From positions 1 through 22,470 of the forward strand of contig JAEZCS010000188.1 in NCBI GenBank assembly GCA_023433445.1: a DNA stretch of 22,470 bases, given 5' to 3'. A program made the position numbers and the translations under genes. Of the stretch, positions 1 through 7,535 are shown piece by piece. How positions within the stretch are numbered: the stretch's first letter is position 1; each line of letters opens with the position of its first letter. The notes beneath the pieces are model-generated. The model ran no database searches. It was given only the letters and a program-made list of their open reading frames with translations, and was not told where the DNA came from. Source of the stretch: Pseudomonadota bacterium. GTDB taxonomy: Bacteria > Pseudomonadota > Alphaproteobacteria > Sphingomonadales > Sphingomonadaceae.

Positions 1-1150
1 ATTGGGTCTGGGGGGATTTGGCAGCCGTGGCGTAGCTGCGGAACATCACGGCTGCATCGGCTGGACGGTTCAGATTGTAATAGGCGGTCGTACCCGCGAG
101 CCAGGCAAGGCTGGTATAGTCGTCTCGCTCGCCGATCGGGCGGCTGGAGACGTCGGTGCCGGGCGCATAGGCGTCATCGATCTTGCTGGCGATGCCATAG
201 GCGAAGCTCCACTGGCTGTCGTTGGCGGCGGCGCGTGCCTGGCCCAGCAGGACCTCGTACCATTTTTCGGCATTGGCCGGGCGGAAGGTGAGCGTCGGGC
301 GATTGGCGAGATATTGACGGGCGGCGACCCAGTTGCCGGTGTTCATCAGCCATGTCGCCTTGTCCGCGATGAAGCCTGCGTCGGATAGGCCGATGGATTC
401 TGCCGCTTGCATCCGGGCGGCTGCGTCCGGCGCTTTCCGGCGAAACGCCATGCGCGCCTCATAGACCGGCCGCCGCGCGGGGGTGACATAGGCAAGCATC
501 CGCTGCGCACCGGCCATGTCATTGCCCCACAGCAGCAAGTCGGCGCGCTGATCATGGTCGGCGCTGGTCCAGCCCGAGCCGAACAAGGACAGCAATCTCG
601 CTTCGTCGTCCGGCGAAAGCGATCCGCCGATCCAGGCGTTGCGCGCCGCGATGCGAGCTTCAGCCGCGCGGCCCATCTGCATCAGGGCCAGCGCATGGCG
701 GGCATGGCCGGTGGCGGTGCGCGCCGGGAAACGCGCGAAGAAAGCCGTTACCTGACGCGGATCGTAGCTGTTGGGATTGATGCCGGTTTCCGCGAGCCGA
801 CGCATCCGGTCTTCCCCCGGCCAACCGGGATTGGCGAGTATGAAGCTGGCGTAGGACGAGAAGCCGAGGCCATCGCTTTGCTGCAACGCGCGCCACTGGC
901 TGATCGTGGCGGAAACGGACGGGTCGGACGCCACGCCGATTCGGCCGCTCACCTGATTCCAGGGTGATGCCTGCGGCGACTCCTGAGTCTGGGCGGGCAG
1001 TTGCTGGACCACCGCACCGGGCGGATAGGGCGATGCTGTGGGGGTTTCAGTCTGGGCGCTGGCGCCGGCGGTAAAAAGAAGAAGAGCTATCAAGGGCATG
1101 CGGACCATTGCTGTTTCGGGGCGGCGAGTTGACAGCCTACTGGACATCAT
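1..1150 (-). CDS. Lytic murein transglycosylase, Slt-type, N-terminal part (cut by window edge)
   Basis: This is the first ~383 codons of a periplasmic peptidoglycan-cleaving enzyme; the gene leaves the window at base 1. The reverse strand stays open throughout. The N-terminus has a basic stretch, a hydrophobic run (LIALLLFTAGASA) and an Ala-X-Ala signal-peptidase site just before a Gln/Thr/Pro-rich linker, so export is expected. The following part is alpha-helical and Ala/Arg-rich with repeated helix-turn-helix units, as in the superhelical U-domain of Slt70-like soluble transglycosylases. It includes a segment reading WYEVLLGQARAAAND and one reading DDYTSLAWLAGTTAYYNL. The catalytic lysozyme-like domain with its Glu should lie beyond the window and is not seen. 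I chose the ATG at 1150 because GGA/AAGGA sequences precede it; an in-frame ATG at 1108 would give a shorter signal peptide with a weaker ribosome site. The gene is divergent from dapA. Family assignment is from sequence character, not from catalytic residues. Confidence 0.8.
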   Translation of the reverse strand, partial: MMSSRLSTRRPETAMVRMPLIALLLFTAGASAQTETPTASPYPPGAVVQQLPAQTQESPQASPWNQVSGRIGVASDPSVSATISQWRALQQSDGLGFSSYASFILANPGWPGEDRMRRLAETGINPNSYDPRQVTAFFARFPARTATGHARHALALMQMGRAAEARIAARNAWIGGSLSPDDEARLLSLFGSGWTSADHDQRADLLLWGNDMAGAQRMLAYVTPARRPVYEARMAFRRKAPDAAARMQAAESIGLSDAGFIADKATWLMNTGNWVAARQYLANRPTLTFRPANAEKWYEVLLGQARAAANDSQWSFAYGIASKIDDAYAPGTDVSSRPIGERDDYTSLAWLAGTTAYYNLNRPADAAVMFRSYATAAKSPQTQ

Positions 1151-1163
1151 CGCAATTCCATCC

Positions 1164-1192
1164 TTATCAGGCCCTGAATGAGGCGCTATAGC
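1164..1192 (+). promoter_or_regulatory. Candidate sigma-70 promoter for dapA
   Basis: TTATCA (1164-1169) and TATAGC (1187-1192) are separated by exactly 17 bp; each matches its consensus at four of six positions. The start of transcription would fall near 1199, giving a ~55-nt leader before the dapA ATG. The -10 element sits inside a perfect 12-bp palindrome, GCGCTATAGCGC (1183-1194), so the same bases could also serve a promoter on the opposite strand for the divergent transglycosylase gene. Prediction from consensus only. Confidence 0.4.
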
Positions 1193-1253
1193 GCTCCGTC
1201 GCCTGCTATCGACAGTGTGCCCCGGAATGCCGGTGAATTGAAGGAGTTTCTTG

Positions 1254-2132
1254 ATGTTTTCCGGGTCGATTCCGGCACTGATAACCCCTTTCCGCGATGG
1301 AGCCGTGGACGAGGCTGCTTTTCGCGCGCTGGTGGACTGGCAAATCGCGGAGGGAAGCAGCGCGCTCGTGCCGTGCGGCACGACCGGCGAAAGCGCGACG
1401 ATGACGGTCGAGGAACATAATCGCGTCATCGCCATCTGCGTCGATCAGGCGGCTGGCCGCGTACCTGTGATCGCGGGCTGCGGTTCCAACGATACGCGGA
1501 TCGCGCTGGAACATATGTTCGCGGCTCAAGCAGCGGGCGCCGACGCTGCGTTGGTGGTCGCGCCTTATTATAACAAGCCGAACCAGGAAGGCGTCTATCA
1601 GCATTTCGCCTATCTGGCCGAACGCTGCCAGCTGCCGATCGTTCTCTATAATGTGCCGAGCCGCACAATCACCGACATCGGCGTGCCGGTGATCCACCGC
1701 CTGAGCGAAGAATATCAGACGATCGTCGGCATCAAGGACGCTACCGGGAATCTGGGGCGGGTCACCGCGCAGCGGCTCGCTTGCCGCGATGATTTCTGTC
1801 AGCTGTCGGGCAATGACGAAACCGCTTTGGGATTCAACGCCATGGGGGGCACAGGCTGCATCTCCGTCACGGCTAATGTCGCGCCGCGTCTGTGCGCGCA
1901 GTTCCAGGCGGCGTGCGCGTCGGGCGATTGGAATGGCGCACTTGCGCTGCAGGATCGTCTCTACCCCCTGCATGATGCGCTGTTCAGCGATTCTTCACCT
2001 GGGCCAGTCAAATATGCGCTGGGTCGCGTGCGGCCCGACATGCCCGTTGAGCTTCGCCTGCCGATCACATGGCCATCGGAATCGAGCCGCGCCGCCGTCG
2101 ATCGCGCTTTGGAAATTGCGGGTCTCGTTTGA
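1254..2132 (+). CDS. dapA: 4-hydroxy-tetrahydrodipicolinate synthase (dihydrodipicolinate synthase)
   Basis: Cytoplasmic TIM-barrel enzyme that condenses pyruvate with aspartate semialdehyde, the first committed step of the diaminopimelate/lysine branch feeding peptidoglycan and protein synthesis. The 292-residue length is normal for the family. The substrate-binding GTTGE motif has Thr43-Thr44, the tyrosine relay shows as YYNKP (Tyr105-Tyr106) and LYNVPSRT (Tyr132), and the Schiff-base lysine is Lys161 in VGIKDATG. The ATG at 1254 is preferred over the in-frame TTG at 1251 because AAGGAG at 1241-1246 lies 7 bases upstream of it. It starts the plus-strand run and is followed 46 bp later by smpB. 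Bacterial DapA is commonly feedback-inhibited by lysine; nothing in the sequence shows whether this one is. Confidence 0.97.
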   Translation: MFSGSIPALITPFRDGAVDEAAFRALVDWQIAEGSSALVPCGTTGESATMTVEEHNRVIAICVDQAAGRVPVIAGCGSNDTRIALEHMFAAQAAGADAALVVAPYYNKPNQEGVYQHFAYLAERCQLPIVLYNVPSRTITDIGVPVIHRLSEEYQTIVGIKDATGNLGRVTAQRLACRDDFCQLSGNDETALGFNAMGGTGCISVTANVAPRLCAQFQAACASGDWNGALALQDRLYPLHDALFSDSSPGPVKYALGRVRPDMPVELRLPITWPSESSRAAVDRALEIAGLV

Positions 2133-2178
2133 AAGGGGCTGCGGCCCTATATGGTGAAGTGAGTTAGTTAAGAGAGCC

Positions 2179-2661
2179 ATGGCCCGCCCCCGTCCCGAAC
2201 TGTTCGACAAGAAGAAGATCGTCGCCGAGAACCGGCGCGCGCGTTTCGAATATTTCCTGGAGGATGTATTCGAAGCGGGCATCGCGTTGCAGGGCACTGA
2301 GGTGAAGTCGCTTCGTTTCGGCGAGGGCAACATCGCGGAAAGCTATGCCGAGGTGAAGGGCAATCAGGTGTGGCTGGTCAACAGCAACATCCCCGAGTTC
2401 AGCCACGGCAACCGCTATAATCATGAACCCAAGCGGCCCCGCAAACTGTTGCTGCATGAGCGCGAGATCGCCCGTATGCACGGCGCGGTGGAGCGGAAGG
2501 GCATGACCCTCGTCCCCTTGAGCGTCTATTTCAACAGCCGCGGCAAGGCGAAGGTCGAACTCGCGCTGGCCAAGGGCAAGAAAACCCACGACAAGCGCGA
2601 CACGATCAAGGAACGCGACTGGAAGCGTGATCAGCAGCGCATCATGAAGGCGCACCGCTGA
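2179..2661 (+). CDS. smpB: SsrA-binding protein SmpB
   Basis: Small basic RNA-binding protein that brings tmRNA (SsrA) to stalled ribosomes for trans-translation and tagging of the unfinished peptide. All 160 residues fit the family: the N-terminal KKIVAENRRARFEYFLED, the beta-barrel core around ALQGTEVKSLR with the GNIAESYAEV strand, the NHEPKRPRKLLLHEREI segment that contacts tmRNA, and a Lys/Arg/Asp-rich C-terminal tail (KGKKTHDKRDTIKERDW) that enters the decoding centre. The start is the ATG at 2179; upstream AAGAGAG gives only a weak Shine-Dalgarno match. The stop codon TGA shares its last base with the ATG of the next gene, implying translational coupling. The tmRNA gene ssrA is not in this window. 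Confidence 0.97.
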   Translation: MARPRPELFDKKKIVAENRRARFEYFLEDVFEAGIALQGTEVKSLRFGEGNIAESYAEVKGNQVWLVNSNIPEFSHGNRYNHEPKRPRKLLLHEREIARMHGAVERKGMTLVPLSVYFNSRGKAKVELALAKGKKTHDKRDTIKERDWKRDQQRIMKAHR

Positions 2662-3269
2662 TGGGGCCGAGGGCGAGCATGGGTCGGCTGGCACGCTGGT
2701 GGCACGCCAATGCTCCGACCCGGGAGTCCCTTGAGGATAATCGCTTCATAGCCCCGGTGGCGCACCGGGTACTGGAACCGTCGCTATGGCGCTTCACGCG
2801 CCGGTCGGTGCCGCGTGGCGTTGCGCTGGGGCTGTTGGTCGGGATTTTCCTGCTGATCCCGGGCGTGCAGATTGCGGGGGCAGCGCTGCTGGCGCTGCCG
2901 TTCCGCGCGAATATCCCGATCGCGGCGGCGATGACGTTCCTGTCCAATCCCGCGACTACGCCGCTGTTCCTGATGGCGTCGGTGTATATCGGAAACTGGA
3001 TGCTTGGGCGCAGCGCTGATGCTTCGGGCTTCATGGCGCTCGTCGACAGGCATGCATCGATCCGTGAATGGTGTGCCTGGCTTTTTTCCGAAGCGGCACC
3101 AGCCATGCTGTTCGGGCTTGCCCTCATTTCCGTCATCTTCGCGGTCGTCGGTTATTTTCTGGCCGACTGGTTCTGGCGCCACAGGATGGGTCGGAAATGG
3201 CATTCGCGCAAATTGAGGATTGGCAAGGCACCCGAAAGCAGCGCATTGGAAGAAGTCGCCCGCGTCTGA
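2661..3269 (+). CDS. DUF2062 family inner-membrane protein
   Basis: A 202-residue membrane protein of unknown function, recognised as DUF2062 from the pattern of a short basic cytoplasmic N-terminus, a Pro/Gly-containing hairpin of two long hydrophobic segments (about 53-80 and 85-114, with SNPATTPLF between their cores) and a third membrane segment (about 145-171) followed by a basic tail. It begins within the smpB stop codon (TGATG), so it is probably translated by coupling, with AAGG about 9 bases upstream. An alternative ATG at 2679 would remove six residues. It is followed by cckA after 44 bp. I have no basis for assigning a biochemical role; the position beside smpB and cckA suggests co-transcription, not necessarily shared function. 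Confidence 0.85.
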   Translation: MGPRASMGRLARWWHANAPTRESLEDNRFIAPVAHRVLEPSLWRFTRRSVPRGVALGLLVGIFLLIPGVQIAGAALLALPFRANIPIAAAMTFLSNPATTPLFLMASVYIGNWMLGRSADASGFMALVDRHASIREWCAWLFSEAAPAMLFGLALISVIFAVVGYFLADWFWRHRMGRKWHSRKLRIGKAPESSALEEVARV

Positions 3270-3313
3270 CGCCGGGTAGATAGTCCAGGCGTTTTCAGGG
3301 GGACGGCCGGCCA

Positions 3314-5740
3314 ATGGCCTCGCGTATCAAAAGGGATGGGGAAGCGTGGACGGGCGAACGCCCCTCTCGGCTGGCCCTGCCGCTGCTGATACTGGCTGCG
3401 CTGCTCTCCGCCACGCTCGTTATTTTTGCGAGCGGCAATGCGGCGATTGGTGCTGGTTTTGGCGCGATGATCCTGGCCATCGCCGCGCTGCTCAGCTGGT
3501 ACCGCCGCCTGTTTCCCGAAGAAGCGGCAGATCATGACGCTGTGCCGGACTGGACCGTCGCGCGGGCCGCAGCGGATGCATCCAGCATGGCTATTGCCGT
3601 CACCGATCGTGCGGGGCGGCTCGTGTGCGCAAGCGACCTGTTTGGCGAATGGTTTCCCGGTTTCCCGACGCCGCCCAACATCAGCGCTGAAACGGCACTT
3701 GTCGAAAGCCTTGGCAATGCCGCGCGTGAAGCCTGGCGCGACGGTGAGGCGCGGGTGGAGGGAATGGCCCAGGGCGCGCTGCGGCTGGATGTCGACATCA
3801 GCCGGACGGGCCGGTCCGAAGATTATCTGCTGTGGCGCTTTACTCCCGTGCGTCAGCCCAATGCGCTGGATGATGTGCATCGGCTGCTGACCGGGGATGC
3901 CGGAAGACAGATGGGCGAGGCCGGGATCATGGCGGTCATGATCGGCGGGGAAGGGCGTATCCGTTCGGCCAATGGCGCTTTCCTGTTGCGTGCGGCAGGA
4001 CGGATCGACGCCAATATCACCGGCCGCGATTTCGCCGCTCATATGCGGGTCGATGACAAGGGGCGGCTGTTCCTGGCGCGCGAAGAATCGGGCGGCCTGC
4101 CGCTGCGGCTCTTGCAGGTGCCCTTGCGCCGGGCGACGCAGCCGGGCGGTAGTCAAAGTGGAGGGCAGGATGGCCCGATGCTCCTGCTGCTCATCGATGA
4201 GCCTGCAGGAAGCTCGGGCGGCACGTCCGCTCTTTCCTATATCGAGACTTTGTTGTCGTTGCTGCCTTTTGGCCTGGCGATGGCGGATCGCGACGGGCGC
4301 ATCCTGTTCCTGAACGGCGCATTCTCGCGCGCCGTTGGGCTGAAGCGCAGCGACAAGCCGAGCTATCCGGGCGACCTTGTCGTGCGGGAGGACCAGGCGG
4401 CCGTTGCCGATGCGGTGCGCCGTTTTGCCGTGGGGCCGCAAATGTCCGGCGACATTGCGATCAGGCTGCGCAATGAACCGGAGGAGCCGACGGCGCTGAG
4501 CCTTGCGGGTGTCCGCGGCCTGGGCGAGGCGGCGGTGCTGCTCAGCCTCAAGGACAATAGCGAGGAAAGCAAGCTCAAGCGGCAAGTGGCGCAGGCGACC
4601 AAGATGCAGGCGATCGGCCAGCTGGCGGGCGGCGTCGCGCACGACTTCAACAATATCCTGACCGCCATCATCGGCCATTGCGACCTGATGCTGATGCGCC
4701 ACACGCCGGGCGACAGCGATTATGACGACATTCAGCAGATCAAGTCGAACAGCAATCGCGCGGCCGGGCTGACGCGCCAGCTGCTCGCCTTTTCGCGGCA
4801 GCAGACGCTGCGCCCGCAGGTGCTGCAACTGCCCGACATCGTTGCCGATGTCTCCAACCTTCTAAAGCGCCTGCTGGGTGAGAGCGTGAAGCTGGAGGTC
4901 AGCCATGGCCGCAACCTGGGCGCGGTCCGCGCGGACCCGGGACAGCTGGAGCAGGTGATCGTGAACCTGGCGGTCAACGCGCGTGACGCGATGCCCGAAG
5001 GCGGCGTCCTCAATATCCAGACCTATGCGGTTCCGGCCGGCAAAGTGCGCGATATGCGGCAGGAAATATTGCCCGCCGCCGATTACACCGCGCTGCGCGT
5101 TTCCGACACCGGCCTTGGCATTCCGCCCGACATTCTTTCCAAGATCTTCGAGCCTTTCTTTACCACCAAGGAGCTGGGCAAAGGCACGGGGCTCGGCCTG
5201 TCGACGGTCTATGGCATCGTCAAGCAATCGGGCGGCTATATCTTTGCCGAATCCGAAATCGGACGGGGGGCGAGCTTCGTCATCTACCTGCCCGTCTATC
5301 AGGGCGCGGACATGGAGCAGGCAATTCCTGCAAAGGCACCGATCAAGCGCAGCGAGACATGGGGCACCGGCACCGTGCTGCTGGTCGAGGATGAGGACAT
5401 GGTCCGCGCGGTCGCCGAGCGTGCGCTGTCGCGGCAGGGCTATAAGGTCCTGACTGCCAATGACGGCGAACAGGGTCTGGAGGTCCTGGCAGGCGGCGAA
5501 AAGATCGACCTGCTGATTTCAGATGTGGTCATGCCCAATATGGATGGCCCGGCCATGGTCGCGCGGGCACGGGACATGCATCCCGACCTTCCCGTATTGT
5601 TCATGTCGGGCTATGCCGAAGAGCAACTGCGCAAGTCGATCGACCTCGCTAATGTCGCCTTCCTGCCAAAACCCTTTTCCGTCAGCCAGTTGGCCGAGGC
5701 CGCGCGTGACGCTTTGGCCATGCGTGCCGCGGCTGAATGA
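3314..5740 (+). CDS. cckA: CckA-type hybrid sensor histidine kinase with C-terminal receiver
   Basis: Bifunctional membrane kinase/phosphatase which in alphaproteobacteria feeds the ChpT phosphotransferase and, through it, CtrA and CpdR, controlling cell cycle, motility and division. The 808 residues show two N-terminal membrane segments (about 20-39 and 43-62), two PAS-like regions (roughly 80-290 and 305-410), then the dimerisation/phosphoacceptor domain with His443 in the family-typical GGVAHDFNNILTAIIGH motif. The ATPase domain follows, with an N-box (NLAVNARDAMPEGG), DTGLGIPP and GKGTGLGLSTVYGI. The receiver domain has phosphoacceptor Asp737 (LISDVVMPNMDG), its acidic pocket in LLVEDED and the conserved Lys786 (LPKPF). 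Start at 3314 is preceded by a G-rich AGGGGGA about 10 bases upstream. ChpT, CtrA and CpdR are not encoded in the window. The cckA name rests on domain order and the H-box sequence. Confidence 0.93.
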   Translation: MASRIKRDGEAWTGERPSRLALPLLILAALLSATLVIFASGNAAIGAGFGAMILAIAALLSWYRRLFPEEAADHDAVPDWTVARAAADASSMAIAVTDRAGRLVCASDLFGEWFPGFPTPPNISAETALVESLGNAAREAWRDGEARVEGMAQGALRLDVDISRTGRSEDYLLWRFTPVRQPNALDDVHRLLTGDAGRQMGEAGIMAVMIGGEGRIRSANGAFLLRAAGRIDANITGRDFAAHMRVDDKGRLFLAREESGGLPLRLLQVPLRRATQPGGSQSGGQDGPMLLLLIDEPAGSSGGTSALSYIETLLSLLPFGLAMADRDGRILFLNGAFSRAVGLKRSDKPSYPGDLVVREDQAAVADAVRRFAVGPQMSGDIAIRLRNEPEEPTALSLAGVRGLGEAAVLLSLKDNSEESKLKRQVAQATKMQAIGQLAGGVAHDFNNILTAIIGHCDLMLMRHTPGDSDYDDIQQIKSNSNRAAGLTRQLLAFSRQQTLRPQVLQLPDIVADVSNLLKRLLGESVKLEVSHGRNLGAVRADPGQLEQVIVNLAVNARDAMPEGGVLNIQTYAVPAGKVRDMRQEILPAADYTALRVSDTGLGIPPDILSKIFEPFFTTKELGKGTGLGLSTVYGIVKQSGGYIFAESEIGRGASFVIYLPVYQGADMEQAIPAKAPIKRSETWGTGTVLLVEDEDMVRAVAERALSRQGYKVLTANDGEQGLEVLAGGEKIDLLISDVVMPNMDGPAMVARARDMHPDLPVLFMSGYAEEQLRKSIDLANVAFLPKPFSVSQLAEAARDALAMRAAAE

Positions 5741-5763
5741 ACTTATTGTACGATCCAGCGTTT
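5738..5763 (+). promoter_or_regulatory. Candidate sigma-EcfG (general stress response) promoter
   Basis: TGAAC (5738-5742) and CGTTT (5759-5763) are separated by 16 bp, close to the alphaproteobacterial EcfG pattern GGAAC-N16/17-CGTT with one mismatch in the first -35 base. The -35 element overlaps the cckA stop codon, and transcription would start near 5770, about 50 nt before the response-regulator ATG. The match is short, so chance occurrence is possible; it gains weight because the downstream gene belongs to a family linked to the general stress response. Confidence 0.4.
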
Positions 5764-5821
5764 ATGCTGGTCCGCGCGCCGATGATAAGATAGCGAGCGT
5801 AACGAAATAGGGGGATCGCAC

Positions 5822-6178
5822 ATGTCCGACAGCAAGGCCATCCTGGTGGTTGAAGACGAAGCCATGATCGGCATGATGCTGGAAGATTATCTCGAAACAT
5901 TGGGATATCGCCTGCACGCGGTTGCTGTTTCGGTGGATGAGGCGTGCAATGAGGCGCGGAAAGGCGGCTTTGACGCGGCATTGCTCGACTGCAATTTGCA
6001 AGGCGAGAAGAGCTGGCCCGTGGCCGATATACTGGCCGAGACCGGGATACCCTTCATCTTTGCCACAGGTGGCATGGCCGACGATGTGCCATCGGGTCAT
6101 GCGGACCGGCCGACGCTGGCGAAACCGTACACGATCGGTGCGGTGGAACGGGCGCTCGCGAAGGTTCTTGCCGCTTAA
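5822..6178 (+). CDS. Single-domain response regulator, FAT GUY type
   Basis: A stand-alone receiver of 118 residues with no output domain, so it presumably works by protein-protein contact or as a phosphate shuttle in the cytoplasm. The acidic pocket is Glu11-Asp12-Glu13, the phosphoacceptor is Asp56 (ALLDCNL), the conserved Thr is Thr82 and the conserved lysine Lys101 lies in LAKPY. The segment IPFIFATGG carries the FATG signature of the FAT GUY family. Sphingomonad SdrG and Caulobacter MrrA are members, and both take part in the PhyR-NepR-EcfG general stress response. I do not claim orthology to either. A strong AGGGGGA (5809-5815) lies 6 bases before the ATG. It stands 81 bp behind cckA with its own candidate stress promoter, and recA follows. 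The partner kinase is unknown; DivK or CpdR identity is less likely because their typical sequences differ around beta-4. Confidence 0.88.
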   Translation: MSDSKAILVVEDEAMIGMMLEDYLETLGYRLHAVAVSVDEACNEARKGGFDAALLDCNLQGEKSWPVADILAETGIPFIFATGGMADDVPSGHADRPTLAKPYTIGAVERALAKVLAA

Positions 6179-6191
6179 ATAGGAAAATTCC

Positions 6192-6217
6192 GTTCCCCTC
6201 TTGTTCTTTGAGAACAA
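6192..6217 (+). promoter_or_regulatory. LexA/SOS operator of recA
   Basis: The direct repeat GTTC-CCCTCTT-GTTC (6192-6206) is a perfect match to the alphaproteobacterial LexA box GTTC-N7-GTTC. Its right half is also one arm of an inverted repeat, TTGTTCT-TTG-AGAACAA (6201-6217). The box lies 74 bp upstream of the recA ATG. A weak promoter, TTGTTC (6201-6206) with TACGTA (6224-6229) 17 bp on, would overlap the operator, so bound LexA would block polymerase. The operator is seen directly; the promoter is inference. Confidence 0.85.
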
Positions 6218-6280
6218 AGCGGATACGTAGTGGCCAAGGCGCCACTTATTCGGCGCTTCCGCTTGACAGGGGATAGGCCG

Positions 6281-7354
6281 ATGACAGCAATGCTCTCACT
6301 CATCGATTCCAAGAAGACAGGGACAATGGACAGACAGAAAGCATTGGAAGCGGCCCTTTCCCAGATCGACCGCGCCTTTGGCAAGGGTTCGGCGATGAAG
6401 CTGGGCAGCCGTGAGAAGATCGAGATCGAGGCGATCTCGACGGGATCGCTGGGGCTCGACATCGCGCTTGGCATTGGCGGCCTGCCACGTGGGCGTATCG
6501 TTGAAATCTATGGCCCGGAAAGCTCGGGCAAGACAACGCTGGCGCTGCACGCCATTGCAGAGGCACAGAAGACGGGCGGCGTTGCTGCCTTTGTCGATGC
6601 TGAACATGCGCTGGACCCGGCCTATGCCAAGAAGCTGGGCGTCGATATCGACGAATTGATCGTGTCGCAGCCCGACACTGGCGAGCAGGCGCTCGAAATC
6701 GTCGATACGCTGGTGCGTTCGAACGCGATCGACGTGCTGGTGGTGGACTCGGTCGCTGCCCTGGTGCCCCGCGCCGAAATCGAAGGCGAGATGGGCGACA
6801 GCCATGTCGGCCTTCAGGCTCGCCTTATGAGCCAGGCGCTGCGCAAGCTGACGGGATCGATTTCGCGGTCGAAGTGCCTTGTTATCTTCATCAACCAGGT
6901 GCGCATGAAGATCGGCGTCATGTACGGCAATCCCGAAACGACGACGGGCGGCAACGCGCTTAAATTCTATGCGTCGGTTCGCCTCGACATCCGCCGCACC
7001 GGCCAGATCAAGGATCGCGACGATATCGTCGGCAACGCGACCCGCGTGAAGGTGGTGAAGAACAAGGTGGCCCCGCCCTTCAAGCAGGTCGAGTTCGACA
7101 TCATGTATGGCGAAGGCGTTTCCAAGATCGGTGAGATTCTCGATCTGGGCGTCAAGGCCGGCATCGTCGAAAAGTCGGGCGCGTGGTTTTCCTATGACTC
7201 GGTCCGCATCGGGCAGGGCCGGGAAAACGCCAAGACCTTCCTCAAGGAACATCCCGAAATGGCCGAACGCCTGGAACGCGCCATCCGCGGCAAGACCGAG
7301 GAAGTGGCTGAAGGCATGATGACGGGTCCTGAACCGGAGGATGACGGCGAGTAA
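6281..7354 (+). CDS. recA: Recombinase A
   Basis: ATP-dependent strand-exchange protein for homologous recombination, and the co-protease that triggers LexA self-cleavage. The 357 residues show a variable N-terminus leading into MDRQKALEAALSQIDRAFGKG, Walker A GPESSGKT (78-85), the Walker B region (VLVVDSVAAL), loop L1 (EGEMGDSHVG), the INQVRMKIGVMYGNPETTTGG stretch around loop L2, and an acidic C-terminal tail. The open frame extends upstream to 6230, but the ATG at 6281 is chosen because AGGGGA at 6268-6273 lies 7 bases upstream and its MTAMLSLI start resembles the usual sphingomonad RecA N-terminus. The LexA box at 6192-6206 controls it and a hairpin terminator follows at 7416-7455, so it is probably monocistronic. 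No regulatory recX is seen next to it. Confidence 0.97.
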   Translation: MTAMLSLIDSKKTGTMDRQKALEAALSQIDRAFGKGSAMKLGSREKIEIEAISTGSLGLDIALGIGGLPRGRIVEIYGPESSGKTTLALHAIAEAQKTGGVAAFVDAEHALDPAYAKKLGVDIDELIVSQPDTGEQALEIVDTLVRSNAIDVLVVDSVAALVPRAEIEGEMGDSHVGLQARLMSQALRKLTGSISRSKCLVIFINQVRMKIGVMYGNPETTTGGNALKFYASVRLDIRRTGQIKDRDDIVGNATRVKVVKNKVAPPFKQVEFDIMYGEGVSKIGEILDLGVKAGIVEKSGAWFSYDSVRIGQGRENAKTFLKEHPEMAERLERAIRGKTEEVAEGMMTGPEPEDDGE

Positions 7355-7415
7355 GACGCGGCAGTTGGCTGCGGGTTCAGCACGGCAGGTTTGACCATGC
7401 CTTAGACGAAATAGT

Positions 7416-7455
7416 GAGAGGCCCGCCTGCGCATGTCGTAGCGGGCCTTTCTTAT
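7416..7455 (+). terminator. Rho-independent terminator of recA
   Basis: The arms AGGCCCGC (7419-7426) and GCGGGCCT (7441-7448) are fully complementary around a 14-nt loop, and the downstream arm runs into the T-rich TTTCTTATT. It lies about 60 bp after the recA stop and separates recA from the mutasome operon. Confidence 0.85.
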
Positions 7456-7535
7456 TCCTCCCCATGTTTTGCGTTCGGAGAGACCGCCACAGGCGGCGAA
7501 AAGAAAATGCCCTTAGATCCCTTCTGCATCCCTGA

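Noticed and set aside
2..967. Plus-strand open frames in the first kilobase
   Set aside because: The minus strand encodes a signal-peptide-bearing transglycosylase across the same bases; the plus-strand products have no recognisable features.
1129..1134. Consensus-perfect TTGACA upstream of dapA
   Set aside because: No -10 element stands 16-18 bp downstream; the TTATCA/TATAGC pair is better spaced.
2136..2150. Small GGGC/GCCC hairpin after dapA
   Set aside because: Four-base arms without a T-tract are too weak to call a terminator.
3152..4828. Long antisense open frame (558 codons) opposite cckA
   Set aside because: It crosses the end of the DUF2062 gene and the intergenic gap, shows no recognisable motif, and cckA in the sense direction explains the sequence.
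6263..6268. TTGACA just before the recA ATG
   Set aside because: A promoter here would start transcription inside the coding sequence; the bases merge with the recA ribosome site.
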